64,000 nucleotides of DNA from Knoellia flava TL1 (GCF_000768675.1 NZ_AVPI01000019.1:1-64000), one strand, 5' to 3'. Positions 8,715-18,075 are shown, counted from the stretch's first letter. Made by a program: numbers and translations. The notes: a model not told the origin generated them from the sequence alone.

Positions 8715-8972
8715 TCAGCCGACGGCACGCCCGATGCTCAGCGGGGCGCGCTGCGCCCGGACGGTCGCGGCGGACTCGGCCGTGATGAGGCCGGCGCGCA
8801 CGCACGCCGTCACCGCGGCCCGCTCGTCGGCGTCGAGGGGCAGGTCGTCCCCCATGTGCAGGGAGTCGGGGTCGAGCAGGGCGGTGACCATGCAGTCACC
8901 GCAGTGGAGGTCGCGCACCGGGCATCGCGAGCAGACGATGGTCAGGCTGTCGTGGGTCAGGTCGTGGGTCAT
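8715..8972 (-). CDS. Small Cys-rich protein (85 aa), putative zinc-binding
   Basis: The ATG at 8972 is preceded by AAAGAGGTGAG, the strongest ribosome-binding site in this region. The N-terminal half holds CSRCPVRDLHCGDC, i.e. two CxxC pairs separated by six residues, which look like a zinc knuckle. The C-terminal half (DERAAVTACVRAGLI) is helical and resembles a short winged-helix or DNA-binding segment. Similar small actinobacterial proteins are of unknown function. It is the leading gene of a pair with the lipoprotein metalloprotease. Confidence 0.75.
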   Translation of the reverse strand: MTHDLTHDSLTIVCSRCPVRDLHCGDCMVTALLDPDSLHMGDDLPLDADERAAVTACVRAGLITAESAATVRAQRAPLSIGRAVG

Positions 8973-9092
8973 GTCTCACCTCTTTCTCGGGTCACGACCA
9001 CGCTAGGGGGGCCCACTGACAGCCCTCTCCGTGGAGCCTTCGCGCGGGGCGCCGCGCCGGGCTGCCTCCGCCCGGCTGTCGGACCCCGCGCC

Positions 9093-9098
9093 TAGCCT
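9093..9098 (+). promoter_or_regulatory. -10 element TAGCCT of the DnaQ/GIY-YIG gene (leaderless)
   Basis: TAnnnT hexamer 7 nt before the ATG at 9106. Confidence 0.6.
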
Positions 9099-9105
9099 CC
9101 CTCGC

Positions 9106-10821
9106 ATGCGGATGGTCCAGGGCACGCTCGACGACCTCGGCACCCCCCTGTCCGACGTGACGTTCGTCGTCGTCGACCTCGAGACCACGGGCGGCAGCCC
9201 GAGCGAGTGCGGCATCACCGAGATCGGCGCCGTCAAGGTGCGCGGCGGCGAGGTGCTCGGTGAGTTCCAGACCTTCGTCAACCCGGGCGAGCCGATCCCC
9301 GCGTTCATCTCGGTCCTCACCGGCATCACCGACGCGATGGTGCGCGACGCCCCCCGCGTCGAGCCGGCCCTCGTCGCCTTCCTGGAGTTCGCCGCCGGCT
9401 CCGTCCTCGTCGCCCACAACGCCGGCTTCGACATCTCCTTCCTCAAGGCGGCGTGCGCGAGGGCCGAGCGCGACTGGCCGCGCTTCCCCGTCGTCGACAC
9501 CGTGCACCTCGCCCGCCAGCTCGTGACGCGTGACGAGGTGCCCAACCACCGCCTCGCCTCGCTCGCCCGGCTCTTCGGCGCGACGACCACCCCGGACCAC
9601 CGGGCGCTGCACGACGCCCGCGCCACCGTCGACGTCCTCCACGGGCTCATCGCCCGGGTCGGCTCGCTCGGCGTGCACTCGCTCGAGGAGCTCAAGGCCT
9701 ACTCCGCCAAGGTCCCGGCGGCCACCCGCCGCAAGCGCCACCTCGCCGATGGCCTGCCCGAAGCACCTGGCGTCTACCTCTTCAAGGACGGCTTCGGCAA
9801 GGTCCTCTACGTCGGCACGTCGGTCTCGATCCGCACCCGCGTCCGCAGCTACTTCACCGCCTCGGAGCAGCGTCGCCGGATGGCCGAGATGGTCCGCATC
9901 GCCGAGTCGGTGACACCGATCGTCTGCGCGACGGCGCTCGAGGCCGAGGTCCGCGAGCTCCGGCTCATCGCCGAGCACAAGCCGCGCTACAACCGCCGCT
10001 CGCGCCACCCGGAGCGCAGCTGGTGGGTCAAGCTCACCGTCGAGCCGTTCCCGCGGCTGTCGATCGTGCGCGACGTCGCCGCCGACGGCACCCGCTACAT
10101 CGGTCCGTTCGCCTCGCGCGGCTCCGCCGACGACGCCGTCGCCGGTGTCCACGAGCTCGTCCCGCTGCGCCAGTGCCTCGAGCGGCTCTCGGCCACGAAG
10201 CCCCGGTCGGCGTGCGCCCTCGCCGACATGGGGCGCTGCGGTGCGCCCTGCACCGGCGCCCAGAGCGTCGAGGACTACGCCGCCGTCGTCGCCGAGGCGG
10301 TCGAGCTGCTCGCCGGCGACGCCTCGCGGGCGGTGACGACGTGGCGCGAGCGGATGGACCGGCTCGCCGAGCAGGAGCGGTTCGAGGACGCCGGCGTCGT
10401 CCGCGACCGGATGATCAGCCTCGTGCGCGGCGCCTCACGGGCCCAGCGTCTCGACCCCCTCGCCCGCACCGCCGAGCTCGTCGCCGCCCGTCGGAGCGAA
10501 ACCGGCGGGTGGGAGGTCATGTGCATCCGTCACGGTCGCCTCGCCGGCAGCACCGTCGCGCCCCGCGGCGCCGACCCGATGCCCTACGTCGACGCCCTGC
10601 GCGCCAGCGCCGAGGTCGTGCCCGCCCCGCTGCCTCCCTCGACGGCGGCGACCCCCGAGGAGAGCGAGCGCATCCTGCGCTGGCTCGACGCCCCCGGCGT
10701 GCGCATCGTCGACATCGACGGCGAGTGGACCTGCCCGGTCGGCGGCGCCACCGGCGTCCGCCACGTCCTCGAACCCGTCGAGACCTCGCGACGCCTCGCC
10801 CCGGGCTTCCGCTCGGCCTAG
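9106..10821 (+). CDS. DEDD exonuclease fused to a UvrC-like GIY-YIG nuclease
   Basis: 571 aa. The N-terminal DnaQ-like 3'-5' exonuclease domain (~residues 12-185) has the DEDDh residues: VVDLETTGG (D, E), HNAGFDISFL (D) and HRALHDARAT (H...D). A GIY-YIG domain follows (~215-300), with GVYLFKDGFGKVLYVGTS. The remaining part resembles UvrC, including a CALADMGRCGAPC cysteine segment and a UVR-like EQERFEDAGVVRDR helix. Actinobacterial homologues (UvrC-like, sometimes called Cho-like) are linked to nucleotide excision repair. The start at 9106 is chosen from the TAGCCT box 7 nt upstream; an ATG at 9112 is the alternative. Confidence 0.9.
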   Translation: MRMVQGTLDDLGTPLSDVTFVVVDLETTGGSPSECGITEIGAVKVRGGEVLGEFQTFVNPGEPIPAFISVLTGITDAMVRDAPRVEPALVAFLEFAAGSVLVAHNAGFDISFLKAACARAERDWPRFPVVDTVHLARQLVTRDEVPNHRLASLARLFGATTTPDHRALHDARATVDVLHGLIARVGSLGVHSLEELKAYSAKVPAATRRKRHLADGLPEAPGVYLFKDGFGKVLYVGTSVSIRTRVRSYFTASEQRRRMAEMVRIAESVTPIVCATALEAEVRELRLIAEHKPRYNRRSRHPERSWWVKLTVEPFPRLSIVRDVAADGTRYIGPFASRGSADDAVAGVHELVPLRQCLERLSATKPRSACALADMGRCGAPCTGAQSVEDYAAVVAEAVELLAGDASRAVTTWRERMDRLAEQERFEDAGVVRDRMISLVRGASRAQRLDPLARTAELVAARRSETGGWEVMCIRHGRLAGSTVAPRGADPMPYVDALRASAEVVPAPLPPSTAATPEESERILRWLDAPGVRIVDIDGEWTCPVGGATGVRHVLEPVETSRRLAPGFRSA

Positions 10822-10890
10822 GGTCGGTCTGGTCGCGGCGTCGCTCACGTCGCGCCCCGTCGTGCAGCCCGAGCCAGAGGAGTGGTGCTG

Positions 10891-11382
10891 GTGTCCTATC
10901 CCCCGCGTCTCTACACCGGAGCGACAGGTGAGCGCTCGGCCTGGGTCACTCCCGGCGACCGCGAGCCCGACCTCGTCTACCCCAACGGCAACCGCGTGCA
11001 CTACGTGGCGCGCGGCGAGTCGACTGGCGGGTTGTTCGGGCTCTACCGCTGGGAGTTCGCCGGGCCGCCCAGTGGTCCGGGCGCTCACTTCCACCGGACG
11101 ATGTCCGAGTCGTTCTACGTCCTCGACGGCACGGTGACGATCTACGACGGCGACGCGTGGGTCAAGGCACGGTCGGGCGACTTCCTCCACGTCCCACCCG
11201 GCGGCCTGCACGGCTTCCGCAACGAGGACGGTCCGGCGACGATGCTCCTGCACTTCGCCCCCGGCGCCCCGCGCGAGCCCTACTTCGAGGGGCTCGCCCG
11301 TCCCGGTGGCGTCGCGGCGATGTCGGACGACGAGCGCGACGCGTTCATGGCCGAGCACGACAACTTCTGGGTCGAGGAGTGA
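10891..11382 (+). CDS. Cupin-domain protein
   Basis: 163 aa from a GTG at 10891, preceded by AGAGGA nine nucleotides upstream; an earlier GTG at 10882 adds three residues. The cupin core is clear: GAHFHRTMSESFYVLDGTVTI (motif 1 with His, His, Glu) and PPGGLHGFRNEDG (motif 2 with His). The metal site therefore looks complete, but the fold is used for many reactions and for sugar or hormone binding, so no substrate is assigned. Confidence 0.85.
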   Translation: MSYPPRLYTGATGERSAWVTPGDREPDLVYPNGNRVHYVARGESTGGLFGLYRWEFAGPPSGPGAHFHRTMSESFYVLDGTVTIYDGDAWVKARSGDFLHVPPGGLHGFRNEDGPATMLLHFAPGAPREPYFEGLARPGGVAAMSDDERDAFMAEHDNFWVEE

Positions 11383-11388
11383 GCCGAC

Positions 11389-11394
11389 TACGCT
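11389..11394 (+). promoter_or_regulatory. -10 element TACGCT of the Lrp-ligand-domain gene (leaderless)
   Basis: TAnnnT hexamer 7 nt before the GTG at 11402; it begins 6 nt after the cupin stop codon. Confidence 0.6.
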
Positions 11395-11401
11395 GCGAGT
11401 C

Positions 11402-11680
11402 GTGATCACTGCCATCGTCCTCATCACCGCCGACGTCGACCGGATCCCCGAGGTGGCCCAGGAGGTCGCCGAGCTCGATGGCGTGAGCGAGGTCTACTCG
11501 GTCGCCGGCGACGCCGACCTCATCGCCATGGTGCGGGTGCGCCAGCACGACGAGCTGGCCAGCGTCATCGCCGACCGCCTCAACAAGGTCCAGGGCGTCA
11601 CCGGCACGGCGACGCACATCGCCTTCCAGACCTACTCCAAGCACGACCTCGAGGCCGCCTTCAGCCTCGGCCTCGAGTAG
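11402..11680 (+). CDS. Stand-alone Lrp/AsnC ligand-binding (RAM) domain protein
   Basis: 92 aa. It is the alpha-beta sandwich of Lrp/AsnC regulators without the helix-turn-helix: VITAIVLITADVDRIPEVAQ, then GVSEVYSVAGDADLIAMVRV (the conserved G-D-x-D ligand turn) and GVTGTATHIAFQTY. Such small proteins bind amino acids and form dimers or octamers. They are regularly found next to trpD and the cytochrome oxidase genes in actinobacteria. It cannot bind DNA itself, so it presumably acts as a sensor or partner subunit. Confidence 0.88.
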   Translation: MITAIVLITADVDRIPEVAQEVAELDGVSEVYSVAGDADLIAMVRVRQHDELASVIADRLNKVQGVTGTATHIAFQTYSKHDLEAAFSLGLE

Positions 11681-11703
11681 CCCGACCCCGCACCCCGCCT
11701 CCC

Positions 11704-11788
11704 CTTTTGCTCCCCATGGGCGGAACTTGAGGGTCCGGAGGGATCTTTTCCCTCCGGACCATCAACGTTCCCTCATGGGGAGCAAGAG
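11704..11788. repeat. Dispersed long hairpin element, copy 1
   Basis: Arms 11704-11744 and 11749-11788 form a nearly continuous ~38-bp stem around TCTTTT. The inner stem is GGTCCGGAGGGA. A second copy lies at 58102-58173 with the same left arm (TTTTGCTCCCCATG...). Both follow the stop of a plus-strand gene and are followed by a GTATGCCGTCC sequence. It lies between convergent genes and probably also terminates transcription. Confidence 0.85.
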
Positions 11789-11839
11789 TTGAGACGGGCC
11801 GGTATGCCGTCCGGCTCGGGAAAGCTGGGGCGATCGGGA

Positions 11840-12910
11840 TCAGGCCGAGACGGCCGCGTGGCTCGCGCTGACCCAGCGGTCGAGCCGAGCGGCGGCATCG
11901 CCGGAGTCGATGGCCCGCCGGGCCGTGTCGATCCCGAGCCGGATCGCCTCGTGGACGTCGCCCGCCGTCGTGCCGGAGGCGCCCGCCGCGACGGCCAGCG
12001 CCGTGCCGGCGTTGAGGAGGACGGCGTCGCGCGCCGGCCCGGGGTTCCCCGCGAGCACTCGGCGAGCCACCTCGGCGTTCTCGTCGGCGAGCCCGCCCTT
12101 GATGCTGTCGATGGTCGAGACCGGGAGCCCGACGTCGTCAGGATGGACGGTCACCTCGGAGACCTCGCCGTCGCGGACCCAGAGCAGGGTCGTCGGGCCC
12201 GCGATCGACATCTCGTCCAGGCCCTCGTCGCCACGGAAGACCGCAGCCGTCGTCCCGCGGTCCGCGAAGACACCGGCGATGACCGAGAGGAAGCGCGGGT
12301 CCGCGACGCCGACCGCGGCATACGTCGGCTGGGCCGGGTTGGTGAGCGGGCCGAGGAGGTTGAACGCCGTGGCGATGCCGAGCTCGGCACGGGCGGGACC
12401 GGCATACCTCATCGACGGGTGGAAGGTCTGCGCGAAGCAGAAGGTGATGCCCGCGTCGAGCGCGACCCGCCTCACCTGTTCGGGGGTCAACGTGAGGTTG
12501 ACCCCGAGGCTCTCGAGGACGTCGGCCGACCCCGACTTCGACGACGCGGCGCGGTTGCCGTGCTTGACGACCTGCAGGCCCGTCGACGCGATGACGACCG
12601 ACGACATCGTCGAGATGTTGACGGTGCCGAAGCGGTCACCGCCGGTGCCGACGATGTCGATGCTCTCGCCGGGGACCTCGATCCGCCGGGCGTGCTCGAG
12701 CATGACGTCGGCGAGACCGCGCACCTCGGCGACGGACTCGACCTTGGAGCGCAGCGCGACGAGGAAGCCCGCCACCTGGGCGACGCTCGCCTCCCCGCTC
12801 ATGATCTGGTCCATCGCCCACCGCGACTCGGCGAGCGAGAGGTCCTCGCGGGCCATGAGGCGGGTCAGGAGGTCGGGCCACGTCGGGCCCGCGGGGACCG
12901 TGGCCGACAC
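11840..12910 (-). CDS. trpD: Anthranilate phosphoribosyltransferase
   Basis: 356 aa. It transfers the phosphoribosyl group of PRPP to anthranilate in tryptophan synthesis. Signature elements: [15 protein letters not shown] (PRPP-binding glycine-rich loop), [18 protein letters not shown] (second conserved motif) and [16 protein letters not shown]. It starts at the GTG at 12910, one nucleotide after the stop of the receiver-like gene, so the two are one unit. No other trp gene is in the window, which is common for actinobacterial trpD located beside the cytochrome oxidase genes. Confidence 0.95.
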   Translation of the reverse strand: MSATVPAGPTWPDLLTRLMAREDLSLAESRWAMDQIMSGEASVAQVAGFLVALRSKVESVAEVRGLADVMLEHARRIEVPGESIDIVGTGGDRFGTVNISTMSSVVIASTGLQVVKHGNRAASSKSGSADVLESLGVNLTLTPEQVRRVALDAGITFCFAQTFHPSMRYAGPARAELGIATAFNLLGPLTNPAQPTYAAVGVADPRFLSVIAGVFADRGTTAAVFRGDEGLDEMSIAGPTTLLWVRDGEVSEVTVHPDDVGLPVSTIDSIKGGLADENAEVARRVLAGNPGPARDAVLLNAGTALAVAAGASGTTAGDVHEAIRLGIDTARRAIDSGDAAARLDRWVSASHAAVSA

Positions 12911-12911
12911 G

Positions 12912-13382
12912 TCAGCTCGCCGAGACGCGCCGGCGCGCCAGACCCGCGATCGCCTCGGCGACCTTGATCGGGTCGAGCGGGTGCGGCACGGCGTCGTCGG
13001 CGAGCGACCACGCGGCAAGCCAGCCGTCCTGCGGGCGCCCGGTGAGGACGAGGACGGGCGGGCAGTCGTAGATCTCGTTCTTGAGCTCGCGGCAGAGGCC
13101 GAGACCGCCGTTCTTGGCCGCCTCGCCGTCGAGGACGACGACGTCCCAGCCACCGGCGTCGAGGGCCTCGGTGACGGCGAAGGAGGTCGCGCACTCGAGC
13201 CACCGGGTGACCTCGACGTCACGGGCCGGGCGACGGCCCGCAGCGGCGCGGACCGCGTCTCGCGTCGTGATGTCGTCGCTGTAGAGCAGAACCGAGACCC
13301 GGTGGAGACCGGGACCGCCGGAGGGGGTCGTGCCGGCCTTCTCGACGGAGTCCGCGTGAGGGGCCGCGTGCGCAGAGGTCAT
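12912..13382 (-). CDS. Degenerate receiver-domain (response-regulator-like) protein
   Basis: 156 aa: a ~25-residue disordered N-terminus, then one receiver fold. The acidic pair (LLYSDD), the phosphoacceptor-position Asp ([13 protein letters not shown]) and the switch Thr (VLVLTGR) are present. The conserved Lys of the beta5 loop is replaced: the KP motif position reads PHP. There is no output domain and no histidine kinase nearby. It is transcribed with trpD and divergently from ctaE. Homologues in this position are common in actinobacteria; regulation of the oxidase cluster by protein-protein contact is only a guess. Confidence 0.8.
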   Translation of the reverse strand: MTSAHAAPHADSVEKAGTTPSGGPGLHRVSVLLYSDDITTRDAVRAAAGRRPARDVEVTRWLECATSFAVTEALDAGGWDVVVLDGEAAKNGGLGLCRELKNEIYDCPPVLVLTGRPQDGWLAAWSLADDAVPHPLDPIKVAEAIAGLARRRVSAS

Positions 13383-13388
13383 GGCGTC

Positions 13389-13394
13389 ATCCTA
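13389..13394 (-). promoter_or_regulatory. -10 element TAGGAT of the receiver-trpD unit (leaderless)
   Basis: TAnnnT hexamer 6 nt before the ATG at 13382. Confidence 0.6.
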
Positions 13395-13465
13395 GCCACG
13401 GGGCATTCTGCGATCCGACACCACCGAACCCGGGGGTCGGTGCAGCGCATGTCAGGGAATGACGC

Positions 13466-13471
13466 CATAAT
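13466..13471 (+). promoter_or_regulatory. -10 element CATAAT of ctaE
   Basis: A near-consensus hexamer 7 nt before the GTG at 13479. It overlaps the alternative ATG at 13470, which argues for the GTG as the true start. Confidence 0.55.
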
Positions 13472-13478
13472 GGCGCTC

Positions 13479-14138
13479 GTGGCGACAGCAGAAGCAACGA
13501 CTCGAGTGTCCGGTCCGGTTCCCAGCATCCCGGACTACGGTCCGGCGACCCGCCCCAACATGGTCGCGGTCGGCACGATGGTCTGGCTCGCGAGCGAGCT
13601 GATGTTCTTCGCAGCGCTCTTCGCGTTCTACTTCTCGCTCCGTGGCCACCTGCCCGAGCTGTGGGACGAGCGCACGGCGCAGCTCAACGTCCCCTTCGCG
13701 TTCGCCAACACCGTCGTCCTCGTCATCTCCTCGGTGTGGTGCCAGCTGGGCGTCTGGAAGGCCGAGGCCGGGCAGGTCGCGCGCACCGGCACCCTGGCCA
13801 ACGTCAAGGAGTGGGGCATGCGTGAGTGGTACGTCCTCACGTACGTCTTCGGCTCGATCTTCATCGCCGGCCAGGTCTACGAGTACGCCCACCTCGTCCA
13901 CGAGGGCATCTCCCTGAGCACTGACTCCTACGCGTCGATCTTCTACCTCGCCACCGGCTTCCACGGCATGCACGTCACCGGCGGCCTCATCGCCTTCCTG
14001 CTCATCATCGGGCGCACCTTCACGACCCGCCGATACACCCACCTCCAGGAGACGGGTGCGGTCGTGACCTCCTACTACTGGCACTTCGTCGACGTCGTGT
14101 GGATCGCGCTCTTCGCGATGATCTACCTGCTGAAGTGA
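13479..14138 (+). CDS. ctaE: Cytochrome c oxidase subunit III
   Basis: 219 aa, about the usual length of the actinobacterial subunit. Five transmembrane helices are visible, beginning with [22 protein letters not shown], and ending with [20 protein letters not shown]. The conserved [12 protein letters not shown] segment (helix IV region) and the Glu in YEYAHL are present. It supports the aa3 oxidase core in the plasma membrane. It is followed by qcrC, qcrA and qcrB in the classical ctaE-qcrCAB order of actinobacteria, where bc1 and aa3 form a supercomplex. An ATG at 13470 would add three residues. Confidence 0.95.
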   Translation: MATAEATTRVSGPVPSIPDYGPATRPNMVAVGTMVWLASELMFFAALFAFYFSLRGHLPELWDERTAQLNVPFAFANTVVLVISSVWCQLGVWKAEAGQVARTGTLANVKEWGMREWYVLTYVFGSIFIAGQVYEYAHLVHEGISLSTDSYASIFYLATGFHGMHVTGGLIAFLLIIGRTFTTRRYTHLQETGAVVTSYYWHFVDVVWIALFAMIYLLK

Positions 14139-14213
14139 GGTGGCCGCGCTGACCACTAGCCTGACCAGCTCCCCCGCCCCACACATCCCCGAGACCCCGA
14201 CAGGACACACGTC

Positions 14214-15017
14214 GTGAACGCACTGGCCGCCCGCCGCCGCCACCCGGCTGCGATCGCCATCCTGCTCATGCTCGGCCTCCTCGTGACCGGCTTCGCGTAT
14301 GCCGCGGTCGCACCGCAGCCCGCGAAGGCCGAGACCAGCTCGGCCGAGGACGTCGCCGCCGGCAAGCAGCTCTTCCAGGCCAACTGCGCCTCGTGCCACG
14401 GCGTCAACGCCGAGGGCCGCGCGACCGGCAACGGCGACAAGATCGCCGGACCCGCCCTCGCCGGCGTGGGTGCCGCCGCTGTCGACTTCCAGATGGGCAC
14501 CGGCCGCATGCCGATGCGCGCCCCGGCCGTCCAGGCGCCGCGCGGGGAGACGCAGTTCACGCAGGAGGAGATCGACAAGGTCGGTGCCTACATCGCCTCG
14601 CTCGCTCCCGGTCCGGCAGTCCCATCCGAGGAGGACGTCGACCCCACCAAGGGTGACCCCGCCAAGGGCGGCGAGCTCTTCCGCGTCAACTGCGCCATGT
14701 GCCACAACTTCGCCGGCTCCGGTGGCGCCCTCACCCGTGGCAAGTACGCCCCGTCGCTCGAGGGCGTCTCGGGCAAGCACATCTACGAGGCCATGGAGAC
14801 CGGCCCGCAGTCGATGCCGGTCTTCAACGACGGCAACATCGCACCCGAGGACAAGCGCGACATCATCGCCTTCCTCAAGACCATCGAGGACGCACCCCAG
14901 CAGGGCGGTCACGCGCTCGGCTCGCTGGGACCGGTGACGGAGGGCTGGTTCGCCTGGTTCTTCGGCCTGGGCATCCTCGTCGCCGCCGCCGTCTGGCTCG
15001 GGCAGAAGTCCGCCTGA
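14214..15017 (+). CDS. qcrC: Di-haem cytochrome c subunit of the bc1 complex
   Basis: 267 aa. It carries an N-terminal membrane segment (IAILLMLGLLVTGFAYAA), two haem-c motifs (CASCHG ~residue 62 and CAMCHN ~162) each with downstream Met ligand candidates, and a C-terminal anchor (GWFAWFFGLGILVAAAVWLG). The two haem domains replace the soluble cytochrome c that this group lacks, passing electrons directly to CtaC. The start is a GTG with a modest AGGAC upstream. It lies 75 nt after ctaE and 49 nt before qcrA. Confidence 0.95.
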   Translation: MNALAARRRHPAAIAILLMLGLLVTGFAYAAVAPQPAKAETSSAEDVAAGKQLFQANCASCHGVNAEGRATGNGDKIAGPALAGVGAAAVDFQMGTGRMPMRAPAVQAPRGETQFTQEEIDKVGAYIASLAPGPAVPSEEDVDPTKGDPAKGGELFRVNCAMCHNFAGSGGALTRGKYAPSLEGVSGKHIYEAMETGPQSMPVFNDGNIAPEDKRDIIAFLKTIEDAPQQGGHALGSLGPVTEGWFAWFFGLGILVAAAVWLGQKSA

Positions 15018-15066
15018 GCATGCCGGCCACCGCTTCCCACTCTCCGTCGACAGGATCGATCATCCG

Positions 15067-16197
15067 ATGAACGAGCAGGACAGCACGCCCACCGGAGGCG
15101 AGGTCACCCGCACGGGTGAGTTCGGCTCCGGTGCCGTTCGCCTCGACCAGGGCCACATCGTCGGTGACGGTGGGATCCCCGAGAGGTTCCAGAACCCCGG
15201 GTTCCCCCCGCACGCCGTGCGTGGCGCCGACCTCGACGAGGCCGCCGCCAAGCGTGCCGAGCGCATCGTCGGTGGCCTCTTCGTCATGTCGATCCTCGGC
15301 ACCCTGGGCTTCATCGTCGCCTACTTCGCGATCGACTCCGAGGCGACGATCTTCATCCCCGGCACCGGTAGCACCAACGCCGTCCACGCCGTCCTCGGCA
15401 TCTGCATGGCGCTCTCGCTGCTCGGCATCGGCCTCGGCGCGGTCCAGTGGGCCAAGACCCTCATGAACGACCACGAGGCCGTCGAGGAGCGCCACCCGCA
15501 GCGCTCCGCCGACGCCGACCGGGCGAAGTTCGTCGAGATCATGTCCGACGGCGACCGCGAGTCGCAGCTCTCCCGCCGCCCGCTCATCAAGTACGCCCTC
15601 GGTGGCGCGCTCGGCCTCTTCGCCGTGCCCGTCGTCCTCCCCCTCATCGGCGGCCTCGGACCGCTGCCGGGCGACGACCTGTCGGTGAGCTTCTGGAACG
15701 GCGAGCAGGAGGAGGACGGCTCCTACCCCAACGAGCCGCTCCGCCTCATGCGCGACCCGCAGAACACGCCGATCAAGGCCAGCGAGGTCACGATCGGCTC
15801 CGTCTTCCACGTCATGCCCGAGGGCCTCCTCGACCTCGAGGAGCACATCCTCGAGGCCAAGGCCAAGGCCGCGGTCATCGTCATGCGCCTCGACCCCGAC
15901 GACATCAAGTCCCAGAAGGAGAAGGACTGGGGCCACCAGGGCATCGTCGCGTACTCCAAGATCTGCACCCACGTCGGATGCCCGGTCGGTCTCTACGAGC
16001 AGCAGACGCACCACCTGCTCTGCCCGTGCCACCAGTCGACCTTCGACGTGACGCAGGACTGCAAGGTGATCTTCGGACCGGCCAAGCGCCCCCTTCCGCA
16101 ACTTCCGATCACCGTCGATGATGAGGGTTATCTCATCTCCAAGGGCCCGTTCAGGGAAGCCACCGGGCCGAGCTTCTGGGAGCGTGGTTCCGCATGA
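15067..16197 (+). CDS. qcrA: Rieske iron-sulfur subunit of the bc1 complex
   Basis: 376 aa, with the three N-terminal transmembrane helices typical of actinobacterial QcrA (~residues 68-90, 105-125, 175-195) before the Rieske domain. The 2Fe-2S ligands are in CTHVGC and CPCHQS (~300-325). It accepts electrons from menaquinol at the Qo site of QcrB and passes them to QcrC. Its stop overlaps the start of qcrB by 4 nt (ATGA), indicating coupled translation. Confidence 0.96.
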   Translation: MNEQDSTPTGGEVTRTGEFGSGAVRLDQGHIVGDGGIPERFQNPGFPPHAVRGADLDEAAAKRAERIVGGLFVMSILGTLGFIVAYFAIDSEATIFIPGTGSTNAVHAVLGICMALSLLGIGLGAVQWAKTLMNDHEAVEERHPQRSADADRAKFVEIMSDGDRESQLSRRPLIKYALGGALGLFAVPVVLPLIGGLGPLPGDDLSVSFWNGEQEEDGSYPNEPLRLMRDPQNTPIKASEVTIGSVFHVMPEGLLDLEEHILEAKAKAAVIVMRLDPDDIKSQKEKDWGHQGIVAYSKICTHVGCPVGLYEQQTHHLLCPCHQSTFDVTQDCKVIFGPAKRPLPQLPITVDDEGYLISKGPFREATGPSFWERGSA

Positions 16198-18008
16198 GCA
16201 CCGAGAGCATCCCCGCCGGTCGCCCGGCGGACCGTCTGCGCGACGGTGACACCCCCGTGACCCACGCCCCGAGCGCCGCCGCGCGCAAGGTCGGTGGCGT
16301 CGCCGGGTGGATCGACGACCGCACCAACGGCGCGAGGGGCATCAACTACCTCCTGCGCAAGGTGTTCCCGCACCACTGGTCGTTCATGCTCGGCGAGATC
16401 GCCATGTACTCGCTCATCATCTGTCTGCTCTCCGGCGCGCTCCTGACGATCTGGTTCGTCCCCAGCGCCGGGCACACCGTCTACGACGGCTCCTACGTCC
16501 CGCTTCGTGGCACGCAGATGTCCGAGGCCTATGCCTCGACGCTCGACATCTCGTTCGACGTCAAGGGCGGCCTGCTCATCCGGCAGATCCACCACTGGGC
16601 CGCGCTCATGTTCCTCGTCGGCCTGACGGTGCACATGTTCCGCGTCTTCTTCACCGGCGCCTTCCGCAAGCCGCGTGAGCTCAACTGGGTCATCGGCACC
16701 GTCCTGGCCCTGCTCGCGGCCATCGAGGGCTTCGCGGGCTACTCCCTCCCGGACGACCTGCTCTCGGGCACCGGCATCCGAGCCATGGAGGGCTTCGTCC
16801 AGACAGCCCCGGTCATCGGCTCCTACCTCGCCTACGCGATCTTCGGTGGACCCTTCCCGGGTGAGGCGATCATTCCCCGCCTGTATGCCGCGCACGTGCT
16901 GCTCATCCCGGCGATCCTCGTCGGCCTGTTCATCGCGCACATCGTGCTCGTCGCGGTCCACAAGCACACCCAGTACCCCGGCCCGGGCCGGACCAACGAC
17001 AACGTCGTCGGCCACCGCGTCATGCCGGTCTACGCCGCGACCGCCGGCGGTTTCTTCTTCATCGTGTTCGGCGTCATCACGCTCATCTCGGCGCTCTTCA
17101 CCATCAACCCGATCTGGGCCTACGGTCCCTACGACCCGTCGCCCGTCACCGCCGGCTCGCAGCCGGACTGGTACATGGGCGCCTACGACGGTGCGCTCCG
17201 CCTCCTTCCCGGCTGGCTCGAGTTCCAGATCGGCGGCAACACGCTGTCGCTCAACATCGCGCTCGGCGCGCTCGTCCTGCTGCCCCTCGTCTACATCGTC
17301 CTGGGTTCCTACCCGTTCGTGGAGAAGTGGGTCACCGGTGACGACCGCGAGCACCACCTGCTCGACCGGCCGCGCAACAACCCGACGCGCACCGGCATCG
17401 GCATGGCCGGCATCGTCGCCTACTCGGTGTTCATGTTCGCGGCGGGCAACGACATCATGGCGATCAAGCTCGGGATGTCGATCAACGACATCACGTGGGT
17501 CTTCCGCATCGGGCTGTTCGTCCTGCCCCCCCTCGCCTTCTGGGTGACGAAGCGGATCTGCCTCAGCCTCCAGCGTCGTGACCGCGACCTCGCCCTGCAC
17601 GCCCGCGAGTCGGGTCGCATCATCCGGGGCGCCGACGGGTCCTTCCACGAGCGCCACGACGACCTCACCGACTACGAGCGGTGGATCCTCGTCCAGCACG
17701 AGCCGGTGGCCCCGCTCCAGCTCGAGCCGGAGTACGACGAGAACGGCGTCGCACGCCCGGCGGCCCGCAAGGACCGCCTGCGCGCCAAGCTGTCGCACTT
17801 CTACTTCAAGGACGCCGTCAACCCGGTCACCCCGGCCGAGCTGGCCGCCGCCCACCACGACGGCCAGCAGGCCGAGGCCATCGAGGCACCCTTCGACTAC
17901 GAGGGCATCGAGGGCGACTCCGACCACACCCCCGGCAACGGTGGCGTGGGCGCCGACACCAACGCGGGTCGTGGCGGCATCGGCAGCGCGAGCCGTCTGC
18001 GGGAGTGA
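16194..18008 (+). CDS. qcrB: Cytochrome b subunit of the bc1 complex
   Basis: 604 aa. The N-terminal cytochrome b6-like half has the four-helix bundle with haem-ligand His residues (QIHHWAALMFLVGLTVHMFRVFFTGAF and later RLYAAHVLLIPAILVGLFIAHIVLV). The Qo-site motif here reads DPSPVTAGSQPDWY, the PDWY form of PEWY found in high-GC Gram-positives. An extra ~120-residue hydrophilic C-terminal extension, also actinobacterial, ends in Gly-rich sequence. It oxidises menaquinol in the plasma membrane. Confidence 0.96.
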   Translation: MSTESIPAGRPADRLRDGDTPVTHAPSAAARKVGGVAGWIDDRTNGARGINYLLRKVFPHHWSFMLGEIAMYSLIICLLSGALLTIWFVPSAGHTVYDGSYVPLRGTQMSEAYASTLDISFDVKGGLLIRQIHHWAALMFLVGLTVHMFRVFFTGAFRKPRELNWVIGTVLALLAAIEGFAGYSLPDDLLSGTGIRAMEGFVQTAPVIGSYLAYAIFGGPFPGEAIIPRLYAAHVLLIPAILVGLFIAHIVLVAVHKHTQYPGPGRTNDNVVGHRVMPVYAATAGGFFFIVFGVITLISALFTINPIWAYGPYDPSPVTAGSQPDWYMGAYDGALRLLPGWLEFQIGGNTLSLNIALGALVLLPLVYIVLGSYPFVEKWVTGDDREHHLLDRPRNNPTRTGIGMAGIVAYSVFMFAAGNDIMAIKLGMSINDITWVFRIGLFVLPPLAFWVTKRICLSLQRRDRDLALHARESGRIIRGADGSFHERHDDLTDYERWILVQHEPVAPLQLEPEYDENGVARPAARKDRLRAKLSHFYFKDAVNPVTPAELAAAHHDGQQAEAIEAPFDYEGIEGDSDHTPGNGGVGADTNAGRGGIGSASRLRE

Positions 18009-18044
18009 CGTCCCGCGGGCACCACGCTCGCTGACCCTCTCGCC

Positions 18045-18075
18045 TGCGGCCCCCGGACCTCGTCCGGGGGCCGCA
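18045..18075 (+). terminator. Terminator hairpin after qcrB
   Basis: A perfect 13-bp GC-rich stem (18045-18057 with 18063-18075) with a 5-nt loop, about 37 nt after the qcrB stop. It probably ends the ctaE-qcrCAB transcript. Confidence 0.8.

Noticed and set aside
11402-11680. Full Lrp/AsnC transcription regulator
   Set aside because: There is no helix-turn-helix; the start is fixed by a -10 box and upstream sequence belongs to the cupin gene.
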